Positions 1 to 13,908 are shown, numbered from the stretch's first letter. The stretch is 64,000 nt of DNA from Amblyornis subalaris (GCA_018881555.1 JACAXG010000009.1:254601-318600); one strand, 5' to 3'. Translations and numbers: made by a program. The notes: generated by a model from the letters alone, not told the origin.

Positions 1-3000
1 GCTAGTCAGGTTACTCTGTCAAATGCTGAGCATGACATAAATAATATTTATGCCACTATTTAGAGTAAAATGACATCACTCAGTTCAGTATTGCAGTACT
101 GAACACGTGCAAGGAATGGTTATGGGGCACATAAGTATTGTTAAAAGCCAAATTCTCTGCAGGAATTACTGGAGATAATGACTCACTCCCTTCTGATCAC
201 CGCTATATTTAATAGCGGTAGTATGAAAGCAAAACTTTCAGATTGAAAGGAAACAAAAGCATTGAAACTCACATGATCAGCATCATCCCGTAGAAATCTT
301 ATAGATTTATTAGGCAGCAAATTAGCACTGTTTATAAAAAATATGATGCAAATATGAAACACAATAATCAGCTACAGCTAGTAACTCCATTTAGCTAATT
401 GAGGAGATCTGTAGATTAGNCATATCTATCCCATCCTTCACTTTCTGTGGAGAAAAACTTCACCCGCACTTCAGATGCACTGGAAAAGTCCCCGTGACAG
501 TCTAGTTCTGTCCGACTGAGGTCTGTGGTACCAGTGGGAGCAAAGTTACCTCAGCAATGAGAGCTCTTGTGGGCTGGTCAGCCTTTTGCAGGGAACAGTC
601 ACAAGGGCAGGACAGCTCCACCTTTCAAAGAAATCTAAGCCTTCAGACCTTTGTAGTAGACAGGCTCCAGCTTAGTGAAGCATTTCAGCATTCCTACAAT
701 GAGGAAAATACACCTGGTTATCACAGCAAGGAGTCAGGTCTCACGAGTCAACGAGCTTTGTCCACAAAATGCTGTGAACAAATGTGATCTGCTTGATAGT
801 GTACAGTGGTATTTTTCTGATAGTTGCCCACCAAAAGCTAATGAAGAAACCAAAATGTCAAGAAAATATTAAATCATGGAGGTGATTTCACTAACTGACC
901 ACAGGTCAGGAAAGAAACGGAGGGGTGAGCTACTTTGAGTTTTCATAGAGGGTGGACACTGCCAGTGGAACCCCACAGGAACCAGTGTTGAAGGCCGTGC
1001 TGTATCTCAGTTGCAGTTGTCTGGCAAAGCAAGTATAGAATGAGGTGGCAAATTCTGGTGACATAAAATTAAGTGAGGTGATAAAAATGCTATGTAGGGT
1101 AGCAGAATCACCTCAGGGTACTTAATAATTGTGCAAAGAAATGGCAGAAAGAAAATTGGTGCTGATAGATGCAGAATAATGCAGACAGAGAAAACCTGTC
1201 CTAAATACTAAATACATGGTGATTACCACCAAAACATATATTAAAAAATAAGTTTTGGAGTTGTAGCAGATAATTTTATGAAAATGTCAGTTTTTCACTC
1301 ACTCATGAGTAAAGAAAAGTTATTACTAGAAAAATAAAGGAGAAAAAAAACCAGAAAACTTTGTGTCACAATATGAATCCACAATATGTCCAAATCATGA
1401 AGAGTTTTTGCACTTCTGGTTGTAGAGTCTTGAAGAACTGAACTAGAAACTAGAACAGAATTGAAACAGAACTAGAGAAGGTGCAGAGAGAAGTGATAAG
1501 AATGATCGAAGGTATTAATGTTTTCCATCTGAGGGATATTTAATAAACTAGGGCTCATCTGCATTAAAAAAAAGATAATTAAACAGGGCAGAATATGGGG
1601 CTGTGAAATTATCAGTTGCAAGGAGATGATAAATGAGGAACCGTTATTCACTGGTTTTGATAACACACAGATGAGAAGCCATCAGTTGAAATTATCAGAA
1701 GACAAGTTCCACCTAAATTTTAAAGGTTTTTTCCCCTCCTTTCAATTCACAAAGTGTTATTAAACCCAGAGGTAACACCTCTGTCTTAGGAGGGTTTTGA
1801 AGTGCGTATCACTGGTTCTGAGCCAGTAGATAAAGAAGAAACATTATATGCTTGCTGTGCTCTTAGGATCTTCTTTTAGTATCTGTGGCTAAATATTTTG
1901 GGGAGCTAAATAGACCTTTGGCTTGACTCTCTATCTGTTGTTCTTAAATATTAGATACCAATTAGATACATTTGCAGATGAACCAGAATCAGGCTCTTGT
2001 CCTTGCTACAAAGGCTTAAACTGAATTTTTCCATCCTAATATGACTGGCTCATGTGGTGGAGAATTCCTGGTGTTTTGCTTCAAGCATTTAAGACTTTAC
2101 ATATAACTGCTATAGAAGTCCTAAAATCATCATCTGCTATAGAAACTTATTCCCTAATTCTTTTCGAAAATGTGATTAGTTAGTCTGGAGTTAAGGTATA
2201 TGTGATGTACTGAAGGGAAAAATCTAACAGAGATGCACTGAGTTTTGTTTTGAATATTCTGAGGGGTTGCTGCTTTTTTTTATTTTTAATTACAACTTTT
2301 CCTAAATTAACAGCTGCATGCAGCCTCAGTATTACTCCTTTGTACCCCTTAGGACACTTTTCTGGGGCAAGCTTTTCCCCGGGGGCTGCAGAGAGATAAA
2401 GTCCCTCTGTGATGCATACCTTGTTGGGTGTTCTATGACGTGTGCAGCAGTACTCAGCCATCGATTTTTCTTTTGAATTAAGAGATATCTTACATCCATG
2501 AACCCTGAAAACTAGAATAATTGCCAAGACATATAATTTAGGGTCAAAAGCACAGTAGGAATTCTTGAATGCCCTGAGAGTAATCCATGTGCAGGTGCAT
2601 GGCCAGAAAGAAAATACACATGATTAATGAACCAGGCTTCTATTTCCAGAATCTGTCATTAGGGTTGAATAGAATAATAATGGATTTGTGTTAAAAAACA
2701 GCTTGACAGGACATGTTACTTCATTTTTCTAAGGAAAACGAAAGCAATATAATGCTATTACAAAAGAGAAGATCATCTCACTATAATATAGCTTTATACT
2801 TATCTTAAGGCCATGGTTCAGCTGTGCAAAACTGCAGTTATGGTTTCTTGATTTACAAAAATATTCTTTGTGTGCATTTAAAGCTGTCTTTATTTCAGTG
2901 CCAAAAGTAATCACGCCTTTTAACACTGCAAACACAGCCTGAATATGGGGAAAGGAGCAGAATTTTTCTCCTAACAAACCTGTCCTAAGAAAATTTTTTA

Positions 3001-4466
3001 ACAAATTTTGAGTGAAGAGGGTAGAGTCTGCCTTCAATAAGACAGTTCAAGATTATACAAGTGTTACGGCACACAGAGTATTACTGGTGATAATGAACAA
3101 GCTAGACAAAAAACAGCTGGGATTTTAAACCCCAGATTGTTTGTAGAACTGACAGTTACAAAAATCTTTTTATTTTTCCGTCCAACTGGCCAAGTCACTA
3201 TGAGAGTTACAAGGAGAGAAAAGAAGTGAAACTTAGGCTGATGCTTTTTTTTTTTTTTAAAGAGGTACATTTGAAGACTGAACAAAACCAAAAAATATGT
3301 CAGAGAAGTCTCCTAGGTTATCTTCAATTCTCAATCTGGTTGGTTTTTGCTGTTTTTTTTCTGAGTTGCTGTTGTGTTTGGTCACCACATGGTAGATTCC
3401 TAGAGATTGCTTTACTCACCAGATAGATGTGGGCATCTCTAGGATTTCTGTGACCTCAGATGACCAAGTGTCCTGAAAGTGCAGTGTCTGAAGCAGCGGG
3501 AAATATGAAAGAAATTGTAAACTTTCCTATTAAAGGTGAATGAGTGGAAGCAAAATTTAAAATTCAGTGGCTCTTTTTTGCTATTCTTTATTTTTCATTC
3601 CCATTCCTCTTCTGAAGCAAAGCCTACAAAATACTTTCCCCTCCCATTTATATTCTTGGTATTAAGATACAGACCCCTTTTGTTATTGAGTGGTCCCCTA
3701 ATAGGCATCTTTCCCATTCTGTCTCTAGAAGAATATTTTCCTCTTAACACATGCTTCTTGTTATGCTGTAATTTATTGTCACACAGCTATTTGGTTGTTT
3801 AAAAAAGGTATTTTTATTCCTTATCAGAAGGGTCATGTATGATTATTGTTGTCACTCTCCTTGATGAGCACAGGTGGCTGGGAACTTAGACTAAATACAA
3901 AAAGTAGTAGTGAAATCTTAATTTATTCAAATTTAGGAGGAAGGAAGAAAGAGGATATTTGTTAAGATATCACCACACAGCACAACTGCGGTGGTTACTC
4001 TGCTGTCAGCACACAGTCTACTTCCTCTGCAGCTGTACAGCTCTTGGACAGTGATGCATCGCATGGCATCAACAGTCCAAAGTTTCTAGAGTCATGTTGG
4101 GGTTTAATTTTACTTCTTGACTCAGCAGTGCTAGTTCTAAGATTTATTTCTCTCTGTAATTTATCTTTTTTTTGGATGAGCAGAAGTTCACTTTTACAGA
4201 GAGGGTGTGTACACTATTAAGTCCCTTCTAAGCCCTTTGTCCAGCTATTTATAACCATTTGAGTTCAAAAATCTATTTAGATTTCTAAATTCAAATAAAA
4301 ATCCAGCCCCTCTAGATAGCAGTTGCTCAGCAAATACNGATGTTTCCAGTGAAAACTCATTAATTCTTCAGCTTATTTCAGAAATTATTATTTTGCTTAA
4401 CAAAATGCCCATTCAANAAGCCTATCATACGAAAGGTTGAGGTTAAAAAGCCAATTATCTTGGTGC
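1..4466. other. Unassigned AT-rich intergenic DNA
   Basis: No gene, RNA or repeat family recognised. All reading frames are short (115 codons or fewer) and show no known domain. Short homopolymer runs occur, for example a T run near 3245-3258. Single uncalled bases lie at 420, 4337 and 4417. Confidence 0.6.
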
Positions 4467-4779
4467 ACAGTTGTTATGGGTTAGGAAAAAAAGTAATTAA
4501 AAATTTGTTTCCTTTCCCCCACCCGGGGTACCAGGGAGGCTGTGTAGTTGGGGAGGGGCTGGCCGGGAATTGATGGGCGATACTTAAGAACAAAAGGGAG
4601 TTATCTGTTCAGCTGCATTCCACGGTAATGACGCAGAATGGACGGTACTTAAGGACAAAAGGGACCACTTGCCCAGCCCAGAAGCCAGGACAATTCCCTC
4701 AATTAAAGAAAACAGAGACTTGGAAACACTGAAGGGGGATGTTTCCTCAGAGGCTGAAACATCTCGGGAGGACTACCAG

Positions 4780-5270
4780 AGACTTAGGGGAGAGGTGGGT
4801 GGAGACCGGGGCTTGCCTCACTCCCCACTCTGCGTTGGGGGAAGACGGTCGTGTCTGCAGCGAGTGCTGGTTTCGCTCCGGGAACACTGCTACACTGCGA
4901 CGCCTCCGCCGGCTGGCTCCAGAGCACGGATACACTGTGACATCTCCGAGGGTCCCGCCGCGGCACAGGGTTCAGAGTTACGCTGTGACCAACCTCCAGC
5001 CGGAGCTGTTCGTCCCGGCTGTTTCCTGCCTTCTGCTGGTCTGTCGGTGAGTGATACTAAGATTTATCGCTCCCCAGTCAACCCTGCCTGCATGCGCTGC
5101 TCGCTGCCCGCTGCCGAGGTTGGTTGGAGCCGGGCGGCTGCCCCGTGGGGTCGCGCCGGGAGCGACTTCCCCCCCTTCCCCGTTCGCCGGAGCCGCCATT
5201 GCCGCGTGAGGGTCGTCGCGCTCGCGCCACAGCGCCCCCTGCAGCCGCGGGGGAGTCACCGCAGCCTCTC
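4780..5270. promoter_or_regulatory. CpG-rich core of the LTR
   Basis: Dense CpG dinucleotides stand out in an otherwise AT-rich window. The patch lies entirely inside the solo LTR, so it is more likely retroviral promoter sequence than a host CpG island. Whether it is transcriptionally active cannot be judged from sequence. Confidence 0.45.
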
Positions 5271-5360
5271 TGCCCCAACGGAGGATTTTTCCCAACAACA
5301 CACAAAGAACTGATAAGGGGTTTGTCTGTTCTCTTATGGTTGCCGTTTAACCGTCTTGTT

Positions 5361-5392
5361 TTATATATATATATATGTATATAATTTATATA
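5361..5392. repeat. (TA)n-rich simple repeat inside LTR
   Basis: Alternating TA of about 16 bases followed by TGTATATAATTTATATAA. It lies just upstream of the probable poly(A) signal of the LTR. Confidence 0.8.
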
Positions 5393-5554
5393 ACCCTAGT
5401 AAAGAACTGTTATTCTTTTTACCACATCTTTGCCTGAGAGCCCCGTAATTTCAAAGGTACAGTAATTTGGAGGAGGGAGGGGGTCATTCCTGTGCTCAAG
5501 GGAGGTTTCCCACCTTCCTTGACAGACACCTGTCCTTCAAACCAGGACAACAGT

Positions 5555-6934
5555 TCATGGTCTGGACAGGGAAATATTCAGTTTATGTATTTTATGTGTT
5601 TCATTTTGCATGGAGCATATTTTAATCTCCACTTTAAAATATGAAATGTTTAGTGAGAGACATCTGGATTTCCTATCATAAATAATATAAAACAGAATAA
5701 GTAAATGCCTGTGAAATGTCGTCAAGAGCATGGAAGAACCATTCCTACACTGGAATTTTAACAAGAGTCGCTCTCCTTGCTGTACGTGGGCACGCGAGGC
5801 AGTCTGAGTGCTCTCATTATGGCAATGGTTACCTATGGCATTCTCTAACCAATATATTTGTAATGATACCACACACGTGCCTTTGCACCCTGTCCTCTCC
5901 TGCAGGCATGAAACCAAATACAGCACCAAGGTGCTGAGCGTGTGTGGTCCTTCTTTGAGCTTATGAGCCTTTTAGTGGAGTCTAGAAACTAGACAGCATG
6001 GAATTCATGTAGCATATGGAGCTGAAAATCGACATATTTGCCTCTTGCACATGGTTAGTTGGACCCTACATCTATGCTCTTTTCGATACTTTTATTACTC
6101 TTATGTGTAACAAAAGCTTCTGCAAGAGTTATTGGGGGTTTGTTTGGTCATTTTTTAGTCTCGTCCTTTTAAAATTAAGAATCAATGGTGAAATAAGGTT
6201 TAAATAGTCAAAATTCTTTAGAATTAAGTCTATTGCAAGATAATTTGGCAACAGACAGATATAAACAAAGGACAGTTTTATTCTGTTTTGTGAAATGAAC
6301 ATCAAGTGCTGGTAGCATCAGATAAAAATGTGAGTTGCATTCTCTGTGCATAATTAGAGGCAGTGGTGCATAACTTCAGACATTTATTCACACTCGTACA
6401 ACCTGATCATATGATCATGTTTACACTCACAGCAAAATGGAAATACTCTTTTAGTGATCAGAGCACAGATGACTGAGAAAATAAGTCAACTTAAGGGGAA
6501 CCATGGAGATATTTTCTTGGAGTTTTCATGTAATGATTTAACTTTGATCACAGAGATCAGAGTGTTCTACTGGAAAAGCAAACAGGGAATAGTTTAAAAT
6601 ATCTATTTAAAATGGGACAGGGGAAAAAACCATCCTATAACATGTACTTGCAAGCATGTTATGGGGGAAAACATTAGAAATGCTAGTTGATGACAAACCC
6701 TTTACTTAACATATGATAATTGGCTTAGGTATACAGCAGTCAAAAAGATAGGTAGCTTTTACATATTTAAGATGTTCAAATATTAATCGGGGAGGAGCTT
6801 ATCATTATTATCAGACTAGAAATGATATAGACGGAATAGTTAAGCAGCGGTTAGCCAGAATACATTTCCCAGTGTAAATCAGGCTGCAAATGCATTTGTT
6901 TCTCTGCTAACCAATGTTTGTGGTACCAGATCCT
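5555..6934. other. Unassigned intergenic DNA
   Basis: No recognisable gene or repeat. Reading frames are short and unrelated to known domains. Confidence 0.55.
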
Positions 6935-7430
6935 CCTCCTGTTCAGCAAGGGGAACACCACTTACCATTGCTCTCCACTTGGACATGGAGCCATTGAACA
7001 CGAGTCTTTAAGCATGACCATCCATCTTATTCCTTTTCCATCAAGTGGGCCATCCATCAGATCCTTGTGTTTCCAATTTAGAGATCCAGATGTGTCAGAT
7101 GCTTTGCACAAGTCCACATAGCCTGTCAATTGCTTCCCCTTTATCCATCAATGTTGTAACTCCATCATAGAAAGCCACCATATTTTCCAGGCATGTTTCG
7201 TCCTCAGTGAAGCTATATTGGCTATCACAAATTGCTTCCTTATTTTCCATGTGCCTTAGGATAGTTTCCAGGAGGATCTGCTCCATAATCTTGCCAGGCA
7301 CAGTGGTGGGACTGACTGGCCTGTAGTAGTTCTGGATAGAACTCAGCAATAAAGAACATGTCAAGGACAGAGTTGTTTCAGGCAGCTTGCAAGTCACCAC
7401 AAATTCAGCTGGCTGCTGACTGCTCCAGGA
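6935..7430 (-). mobile_element. CR1 LINE fragment, broken reverse transcriptase
   Basis: Read on the minus strand, 7400-7095 encodes [15 protein letters not shown] followed by a segment reading HMENKEAI. These are hallmarks of the CR1 non-LTR retrotransposon ORF2 reverse-transcriptase domain, fingers region. Homology continues to lower coordinates, where CR1 residues around DLCKA appear near 7090-7115 and MSKW near 6985, but in a different frame. At least one frameshift or stop at about 7095-7130 therefore breaks the frame. The block ends before the part that would carry the catalytic F/YADD motif, so it is dead and truncated at both ends. CR1 is the dominant LINE of birds. Outer limits are approximate. 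Confidence 0.85.
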
Positions 7431-10400
7431 ACAGATCTACTGTTGGGAGCAGCAGGAACAAAGCAGATGTCAGTCACGAGCTGCCCTTGTCAGAATGGAC
7501 ACCTCTATTATGAAGCAGCCCATGAGAGACAGTGTGAGCACCAGTCCTTTTGGGCCACCAGCTAATGCCTTCTGTATGCTGGAGAGCATCTGGTCAGCAC
7601 AATGAGGTGGGCCATGAACGTACGGTCTCACCATCTCCTCCTGGGAATAATCAGCACTGGGGAAAGTGGGGACATGCATTTTGCCAGAAAAAGTTAATTG
7701 TCTCACTGTCTGAAGGAAGAACAATATATAATTTAAACTGTTTCTTTCCCTTTGCTTTCAACAAGTTTCTCATCCTTTGCTTTGGAGAGACATAACCCTC
7801 TTCAGACAGTGAGGATTTTTTTAAAGTAGTTAATGTTTCTGCTAAGCAGTTAAGAAGCATCCAGCTGTTAAAATCCTTTAATTGGTGCCTCTCCACTTCT
7901 CCAGCCCCTTAGGGCTGGAGACAAATAAGCTTGTCTTTTAGAAATACCAACAATAACTGCAGATGTTATTGAAGTCAAGGCGAAAACAATTTTGACTTAC
8001 TAAAACAACCAATTTAAAAACTAAGCACATCTTTTTCTCTGAAATTATAATGGTATACTCAGAATTTTCCATGCTGCAATACAATGATTTTCTGATTACA
8101 TGGTTTTGTACTTCTTCATTAAGACCTGGGCTACTGGGAGCTAATCATCAGTAACCCCAAAAATTGACCTGGAAAGTTGTGATTTCTCTGTTCATTGCAC
8201 TAGAGCTTGAAACACAGCTGTATCCAACAGTATATTCCTAACTTTTCTTAACATGATAATTTGAGACTTCTGTGAGTTTCAGTACACTGAAACACATACC
8301 TAAGCAGAAGCGGCTGAATTCTAGTTTATCTTCAGTTTATTAAAATATTTTAAGTTATTTCAGAAATTCAGTCTTTCTGTGATGAACATGACATCAGTTC
8401 CTCACTTGAAATCTGTGTTCTTTGTCTTTATAGCACCACAAGTTGCAAATCCTGCAGCAGCTTCTTTTAAACTTTTTATTTGAAGTTTGTACTGCTGTCT
8501 GTTGTACGAGCATACAGAAGTACAACAATTGTCCTACTGCCTGGTTTAAAATTCAGCTCAATGTACTTTGTATTGTCCTCAGGTTTTCTCTGTGCTGTGG
8601 CTGCATTAATTTGTTAGCAAATAATGGCATTGCCAAGACTGCTTTGGGAAAATGACTGACAGAAATAAATGGACTATGGGGGTATAAGAGAAGGGATTAA
8701 AACATTTTGGAGTTATGGGAGTAATTAATTAGTGAGGCAGCTTGGAAGATGGGTGCTTAATTCCCCAGGAAAATACCTCCCGTAATCTCTCTTTGGCTTG
8801 TGCTTCCTAGAACTTTTGTTCTCTCCATGCCATTGGCGGTTTCCAACTCCACACACTGACTGTTGCCTGCCAGGGTAGGTGGTGTGCAGGATGATCCTTA
8901 GCACTGCCGTGTCTTCTCTGGCTCCTGCAATGTGAAGGACGAGAATCTCCAATTTCTGCTCTTGTTCCCTGAGGCACCTGAAGCCCAACTGCTCACGGCA
9001 TCAATCTGGCCTGGGCAGAGAGACACTGTCCACAGAGTCAGATTTGTCTAAGTCACATTCTCATCCAGTTCAATATTATTACCTGACAGGATATAAATGA
9101 GATCATTAGATCAGGTGAGAGTTAAGCACCTATTTACAGCAATTATTGGATTATGAAGAGATAAAACCATAAAGCATATTGTTTATTATTTCAGTGCACA
9201 GTTGAGAGGTAAGGCTAGAGGCATATCCCAGCAAACCTTAACTCTGCCAGGACATAGTGTCCTTACTCTGTCATTTCCTTTAAGTCTATCTCATTGTTTG
9301 GACACTTGTTTCCTTAGAGACATCAGGGAATGTGAATGGTGTCTCAAAGGGGATATCTCTGAAGTGTGTTTACTGCCTGAAAGATTCAAAGCATGTCTGA
9401 ATAATGTCCTTTCCTTGAAATATTGGGGAGCTCTGTATGTAATAATCTTTGTCATGTAGTGCTGTTTAGTGTCAGGAGACAGCTATGGGAATGCTCTTGC
9501 AGCTATGTAAGAATTCATGATGTTAAATGAGGAGGGTTACTGATGTGCTGAGTCCTCATCCCTTTGTATCCTCCACTGCGATCCCAAATCTACATTTTAG
9601 TAAACTCTGCCACACTCTGCAGTAATTTGCCCTTCATTTTTCCCTGCTATGCTCCTCCTGTCCCTTAGCCAAAGCAAGATACAACGTGAGCCTTCTTACT
9701 TGATTCACAGTACCCTTTCATGTACCTAATAATAAAAGATCACTAGTAATGTATCTCACAGACCTAACACTGGTTTGCAATGCCAAAACTCTGCTTCCCA
9801 TGGACTCCACACAAGAAGCCAGAAATTACATAAATAACTTGTCAGCTGAAGTCTCTCCATCTTCCTGCTTTGACATAGCTAATCAGTTTCATTACAATTC
9901 CTACCTAAAAANCAGTGATCCAGCCTATATAAAGGCTTTATTAGAAAACTTCTAAAATTGATTAAGAAGGACAAAAGAAATTAAAAACTGTTGTTCACAA
10001 GTGCTGCCTTTCTCAAAGTCTTCTGTGTTGACATTGCTGATATTACACATCAAAACCTAAAATTTCTAAATGCTAGTGATGGGAATTCAAACCACAGTGG
10101 AAAATTGAACTGCATTTTTTCTCCATCATCAGAAATAGATGTCCTGCAATCAGATCTGAGCTGACAGATTTATTAATGATATGTGAAGCAAAGCTGAATC
10201 CAACTCAGCCTTTCATGACTGTGTTGGCTCTGCAATGATAACAGTAGTAAAATCATCATTACAGTTATCACTAAAAAAAAATCCCCAAATACAATTCAAA
10301 GAACCACAGAGGGAGCCAATATATTGAGTATGATGATGCTGATTTCTACAATGCCTCTGCTTACTATAATCACATTTTAAGTAACAATTTGTATGTGTGC

Positions 10401-12659
10401 TTAATTGTTGGTGTATTTATAAAGAAATAAAATGTAATTTCATGACACTGACTTTCTTGGAGAGTGAAGCTATATTTATAATAAGGTTGGAAGAAAGGAA
10501 AAGATGTCTCTGAAATAACTGAACAATAAGTAGTCAGAATCAAAGACTGGAACAAGAATTTAACATGCTGAGAAATGAGAGAAAACATCCAAATAGATGA
10601 TCTTAATCTTTGGGAAGCAGTAAACCATACAGAAGATGAGAAGTTAAGTGTAAAAAGACAAAATTCTTTTAATAGGTATCAGAAGATCAGTACAGTATTG
10701 GTAAATGGCTATGGCTCATAGGTTTGAGATTTTGCATTAGAACATACAAGAGAACAGAGCTGCATTCGTTGAAGAATAGCTGCCACAAAATATTATACAA
10801 TGCAACATGTTTTCCCATTTCTTCTTATGATGATGTATTTAGGACTGACTTTGGAAGGAAAACCTTATGGGATTATTCTTCTCTTATTTTTTCTCCTTGA
10901 ATTTATCTNTAAAACAGGTCTGTGTGAATGTCAATGGCTGCTTGTCATTGAAGACATAGTAGCACCCCATCTGAATTCAGTCTTGCATTACAAAGTAGAG
11001 TATTTAAAGGATTAGAATATAATTTCCAGATAATTTTTAAAAAGACGGTCTGGCAGTCCAAGAGGAATACACAAGATAGTACTAATTTTTGTCCAATTCT
11101 ATCCCTAAATAAATGTCATACTGTGAATAAACAACTTGGATATCATCCAAGTACAAAAGTTTTCAAANAGTAATTATGCTATATAAGCAAATCAGAAGTC
11201 CTTATGCTGGTTTAAATAGGACAAGGGTGTTTTTCATGATCAGAAATAAAAGTATATGAAGGAGCCTTTTTAGATGAAGCAAAATCACAAGATAATGTAC
11301 AAATGGAAATGCTTCATGCACGACTATATCTCCTTGTTAAAGAAAGTGTCCTACTTTGGGATCAACCTACCATAAAAACCTAGACCTTAAGCTGAATCAG
11401 CTTTCAATTATTTACTATGGAACAACTTCCTTTTGTTCTTAATATGACAAGTACTTTTGGTTTATTACATTAGCAGAAAAAAACAGGTTGTGAATAGAAA
11501 TATGCTTAGGGAACATAAGATCCTACATGTTGTTACTGCTCTTAATTCATACCAATCGTTAACTTTTCTAATTAAGAGGTTTCCAGGCAAAAGTCCCTCC
11601 AGTTGTTCGCCTGAGTTAGAATCAAGGGCATCAGAAAGTGTAAAAGTAAACACAGCTGAATATTCACCTGAGTATTACTTGTTTAGGTTGCAGCAGTGAC
11701 CATGCTGTTTCTAGACAGAGTCAGAGACCAGAATTCAGCAATGTAGCAAATGCTTGTTTAGGACTCCTTGTGGAGTTGAATGAAAGATAATGATGGGACA
11801 TGGTATTCTACTGCTGTAAATTAGCACCAGTAATTGAAATTTTTTCCTTAATTTGTACCTGTGATTATGACATTTTGCTAGGTACACTGTATGACATTCT
11901 AATGTTGTGCTATACCAAGTACTGCAGCTTCTTCGACAGCTGACATCAAAGCAAAAAATCAGTATAATTTTTGGATTGTGTGTTCCTGGATGGGAGAGGA
12001 ATTCGGTCATGTGCACACGTTTATTTGGATTAAATTTATATTGGAAAAAAACCTCCTGCAGTGAGTGATCAGATGTTTAGGACTGTGAATCCAGACCTAC
12101 CATTGCTGCCACAGATGATGATTAGTGCTTGCTGTGGAAGGGTATGGAGCCAAAGTGAAACCTCAGTCATCCATTTTGGATTGGGTCTAGAATTCCAGTT
12201 CCTCCTGTCCCAGGCAGGTGGAGCCACAGTTATTCTCTTTGCTTCTGAAAGAATAGTGTTTTCCTGCCCTGTTCCTGTAGGAACATTACTCCTGAAGCTC
12301 ATCCCTCTTGTGCTTAGCAACCCTTTAACAGTAAACTGGATGTACTCATGGATGATTTATCCTGATCTGGTTTTGTGCAGGCATAATTCTTTAGCTCAAA
12401 ATGCTCTCTCTTTTTTCTTTGTTTTTAACACACACTACACCTAAAATGAGCAGTCGTATCTTCTATCACCTTCTAGGCTGTTAAGGTTAAAGTCTGAGCT
12501 CTCCAAGTTTATTCTGGCAGAATAAAACCTCCTTTCTTCTGCTCATCCTACAAACTTCATTCATTCAAGCTCATACTGAACCTGTCTGAGCAGGTGACCA
12601 AACCTACACTACATAGTGCCACCAGCACTTTTCCAGTGACACATTTCTTTGCTAAATAC
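7431..12659. other. Unassigned intergenic DNA
   Basis: No gene or repeat family recognised across this stretch. Reading frames do not exceed 127 codons and none shows a domain I know. The frame at 12061-12444 runs slightly past the right boundary region and is equally uninformative. Confidence 0.55.
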
Positions 12660-13020
12660 TCCCTACCTTCAGTACTTGCAGGCTGCATTTGCTCTCTTCA
12701 GAGCTACATCACATTGGTGTAGAGTCAGGCCTTCATCAACCAAAGTGCCAAGTACATCTCTTGGGTCCAATGGCAAGACCAGCTTGTAGCAGAACTCAGT
12801 ATAAGTGCTTGTGCATATGGCCTTGCATGTTGCAGTGTTACCATTTCACTTCATTTCTATTAAAAAGGTCAAGCATTATTTTTTGCAATATGCCAAACCA
12901 TCAATATTGGTACTTTCTAATGTGACGCTGTTAGCAAATTTCATGAAAGTACAGTCCCACTCTTTCTGTTCAAATTGCTAATGAAAAATAATAAGTAAAA
13001 GAACTGTAATTAAGCTCCAG
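12660..13020 (-). mobile_element. Possible ancient CR1-like LINE remnant
   Basis: The block around 12840-12990 resembles, at low identity, the part of CR1 and related ancient amniote LINEs whose complement reads like 'cttcattctatt...gtcatctgcaaattt'. Here the plus strand has TTTCACTTCATTTCTATT, then GTTAGCAAATTTCATG, then a stretch ending ATGAAAAATAATAAG, in the same order and spacing. This would put the element on the minus strand. The identity is weak and judged from memory, so it could be chance. Confidence 0.4.
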
Positions 13021-13903
13021 ATAGTTATGTCTACCAGACTGCATACACTCTGGTAATGTTTTTACATTATTTGCAAAGAACAGCAATGATTGTTTCCTAG
13101 TTTATTCACTGCAGAACCTCTAAGAACATACATGGAAATAAATTGTGTACTTCTGCATGATTGCAAGGCTCAAAGGGGAGAAGAGAATATTCTCCTGCTG
13201 ACTAAGTACTGAACGTTTTCAGAAGATTCAGAATGATATAAAAGGGATTTTTTTTTAGTTTCTGCCTTCTTCACAGAGCCAACTCTTAGCTAGTTACCAA
13301 AAGCATTAATTCCTGGATCTTCTCAGATTTTGTGAAAATAAGCAGTAGAGAGATATTCTTACGACATGTGGTCATCTGCACAACTAGTCTTTATGGTACA
13401 GAAGCTGGCAATCTAATCTGAAAGGCTAAGAAGAGAGGACTACAGTTCTGCAGTGCAGCCAGAAATCGACTTCCCTGCATCTGGTTCAGAACTTAGCTTG
13501 GGAGATAACTCTGTAGCATAAACTCTGCTCCTCCTGTGGGACATTGGAGAAACAGGGAAAGTCAGTGGTGCTGTTTGTCCACAGCCAAGCCCTGTCTTTT
13601 CTCATTCAGGATGGACATGGTAGGATTGACTGACCTGTTCACCTTTCATTACCTGGACAACTAAAGCTAACAGGTCTCTGAAATGAGTTGGTGCTTAGAA
13701 GGATCTCAGAAGTTGATGCCCCAGAGACGTTGCTGTATTAACGTTTATGGTCACTGTGTAACTGGTGGTCCTCACAAAAAAGCCTGCTGGAGAAAGGAAG
13801 AAAATCCAGTGATGTTTCTGATGAGTAAGAGAATGATGTGGCACAGCAGGACCAAGCTGTCCTCCTTCACAAGGAGACAAATCTTATGTGTGTTCTCTGC
13901 TGG
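13021..13903. other. Unassigned intergenic DNA
   Basis: Nothing recognised. It ends at the target-site duplication of the LTR that follows. Confidence 0.55.
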
Positions 13904-13908
13904 GACAT

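Larger units (their letters stand above)
4472..5549 (+). mobile_element. Solo LTR of an endogenous retrovirus, CpG-rich
   Basis: The segment begins TGTTATGGG and ends CCAGGACA, giving the TG...CA termini of a retroviral LTR. It is flanked by an exact 5-bp direct repeat, ACAGT (4467-4471 and 5550-5554), as expected of a target-site duplication. No internal retroviral sequence lies on either side, so it is a solo LTR left by recombination. The interior is much richer in G+C and CpG (about 4780-5270) than the surroundings. It is followed by a (TA)n run and an AGTAAA poly(A)-like signal at 5399, which suggests plus orientation. The last 150 bp resemble a common avian ERV LTR end, from memory. A 214-codon open frame (4669-5313) falls wholly inside and is best explained by the low stop density of GC-rich DNA. 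Confidence 0.8.

Noticed and set aside
4669..5313. 214-codon open frame, the longest closed ORF in the window
   Set aside because: It lies wholly inside a solo LTR with defined ends and in its GC-rich part, where stops are rare. Other frames on both strands are open there too, and the translation is low-complexity and unrecognisable.
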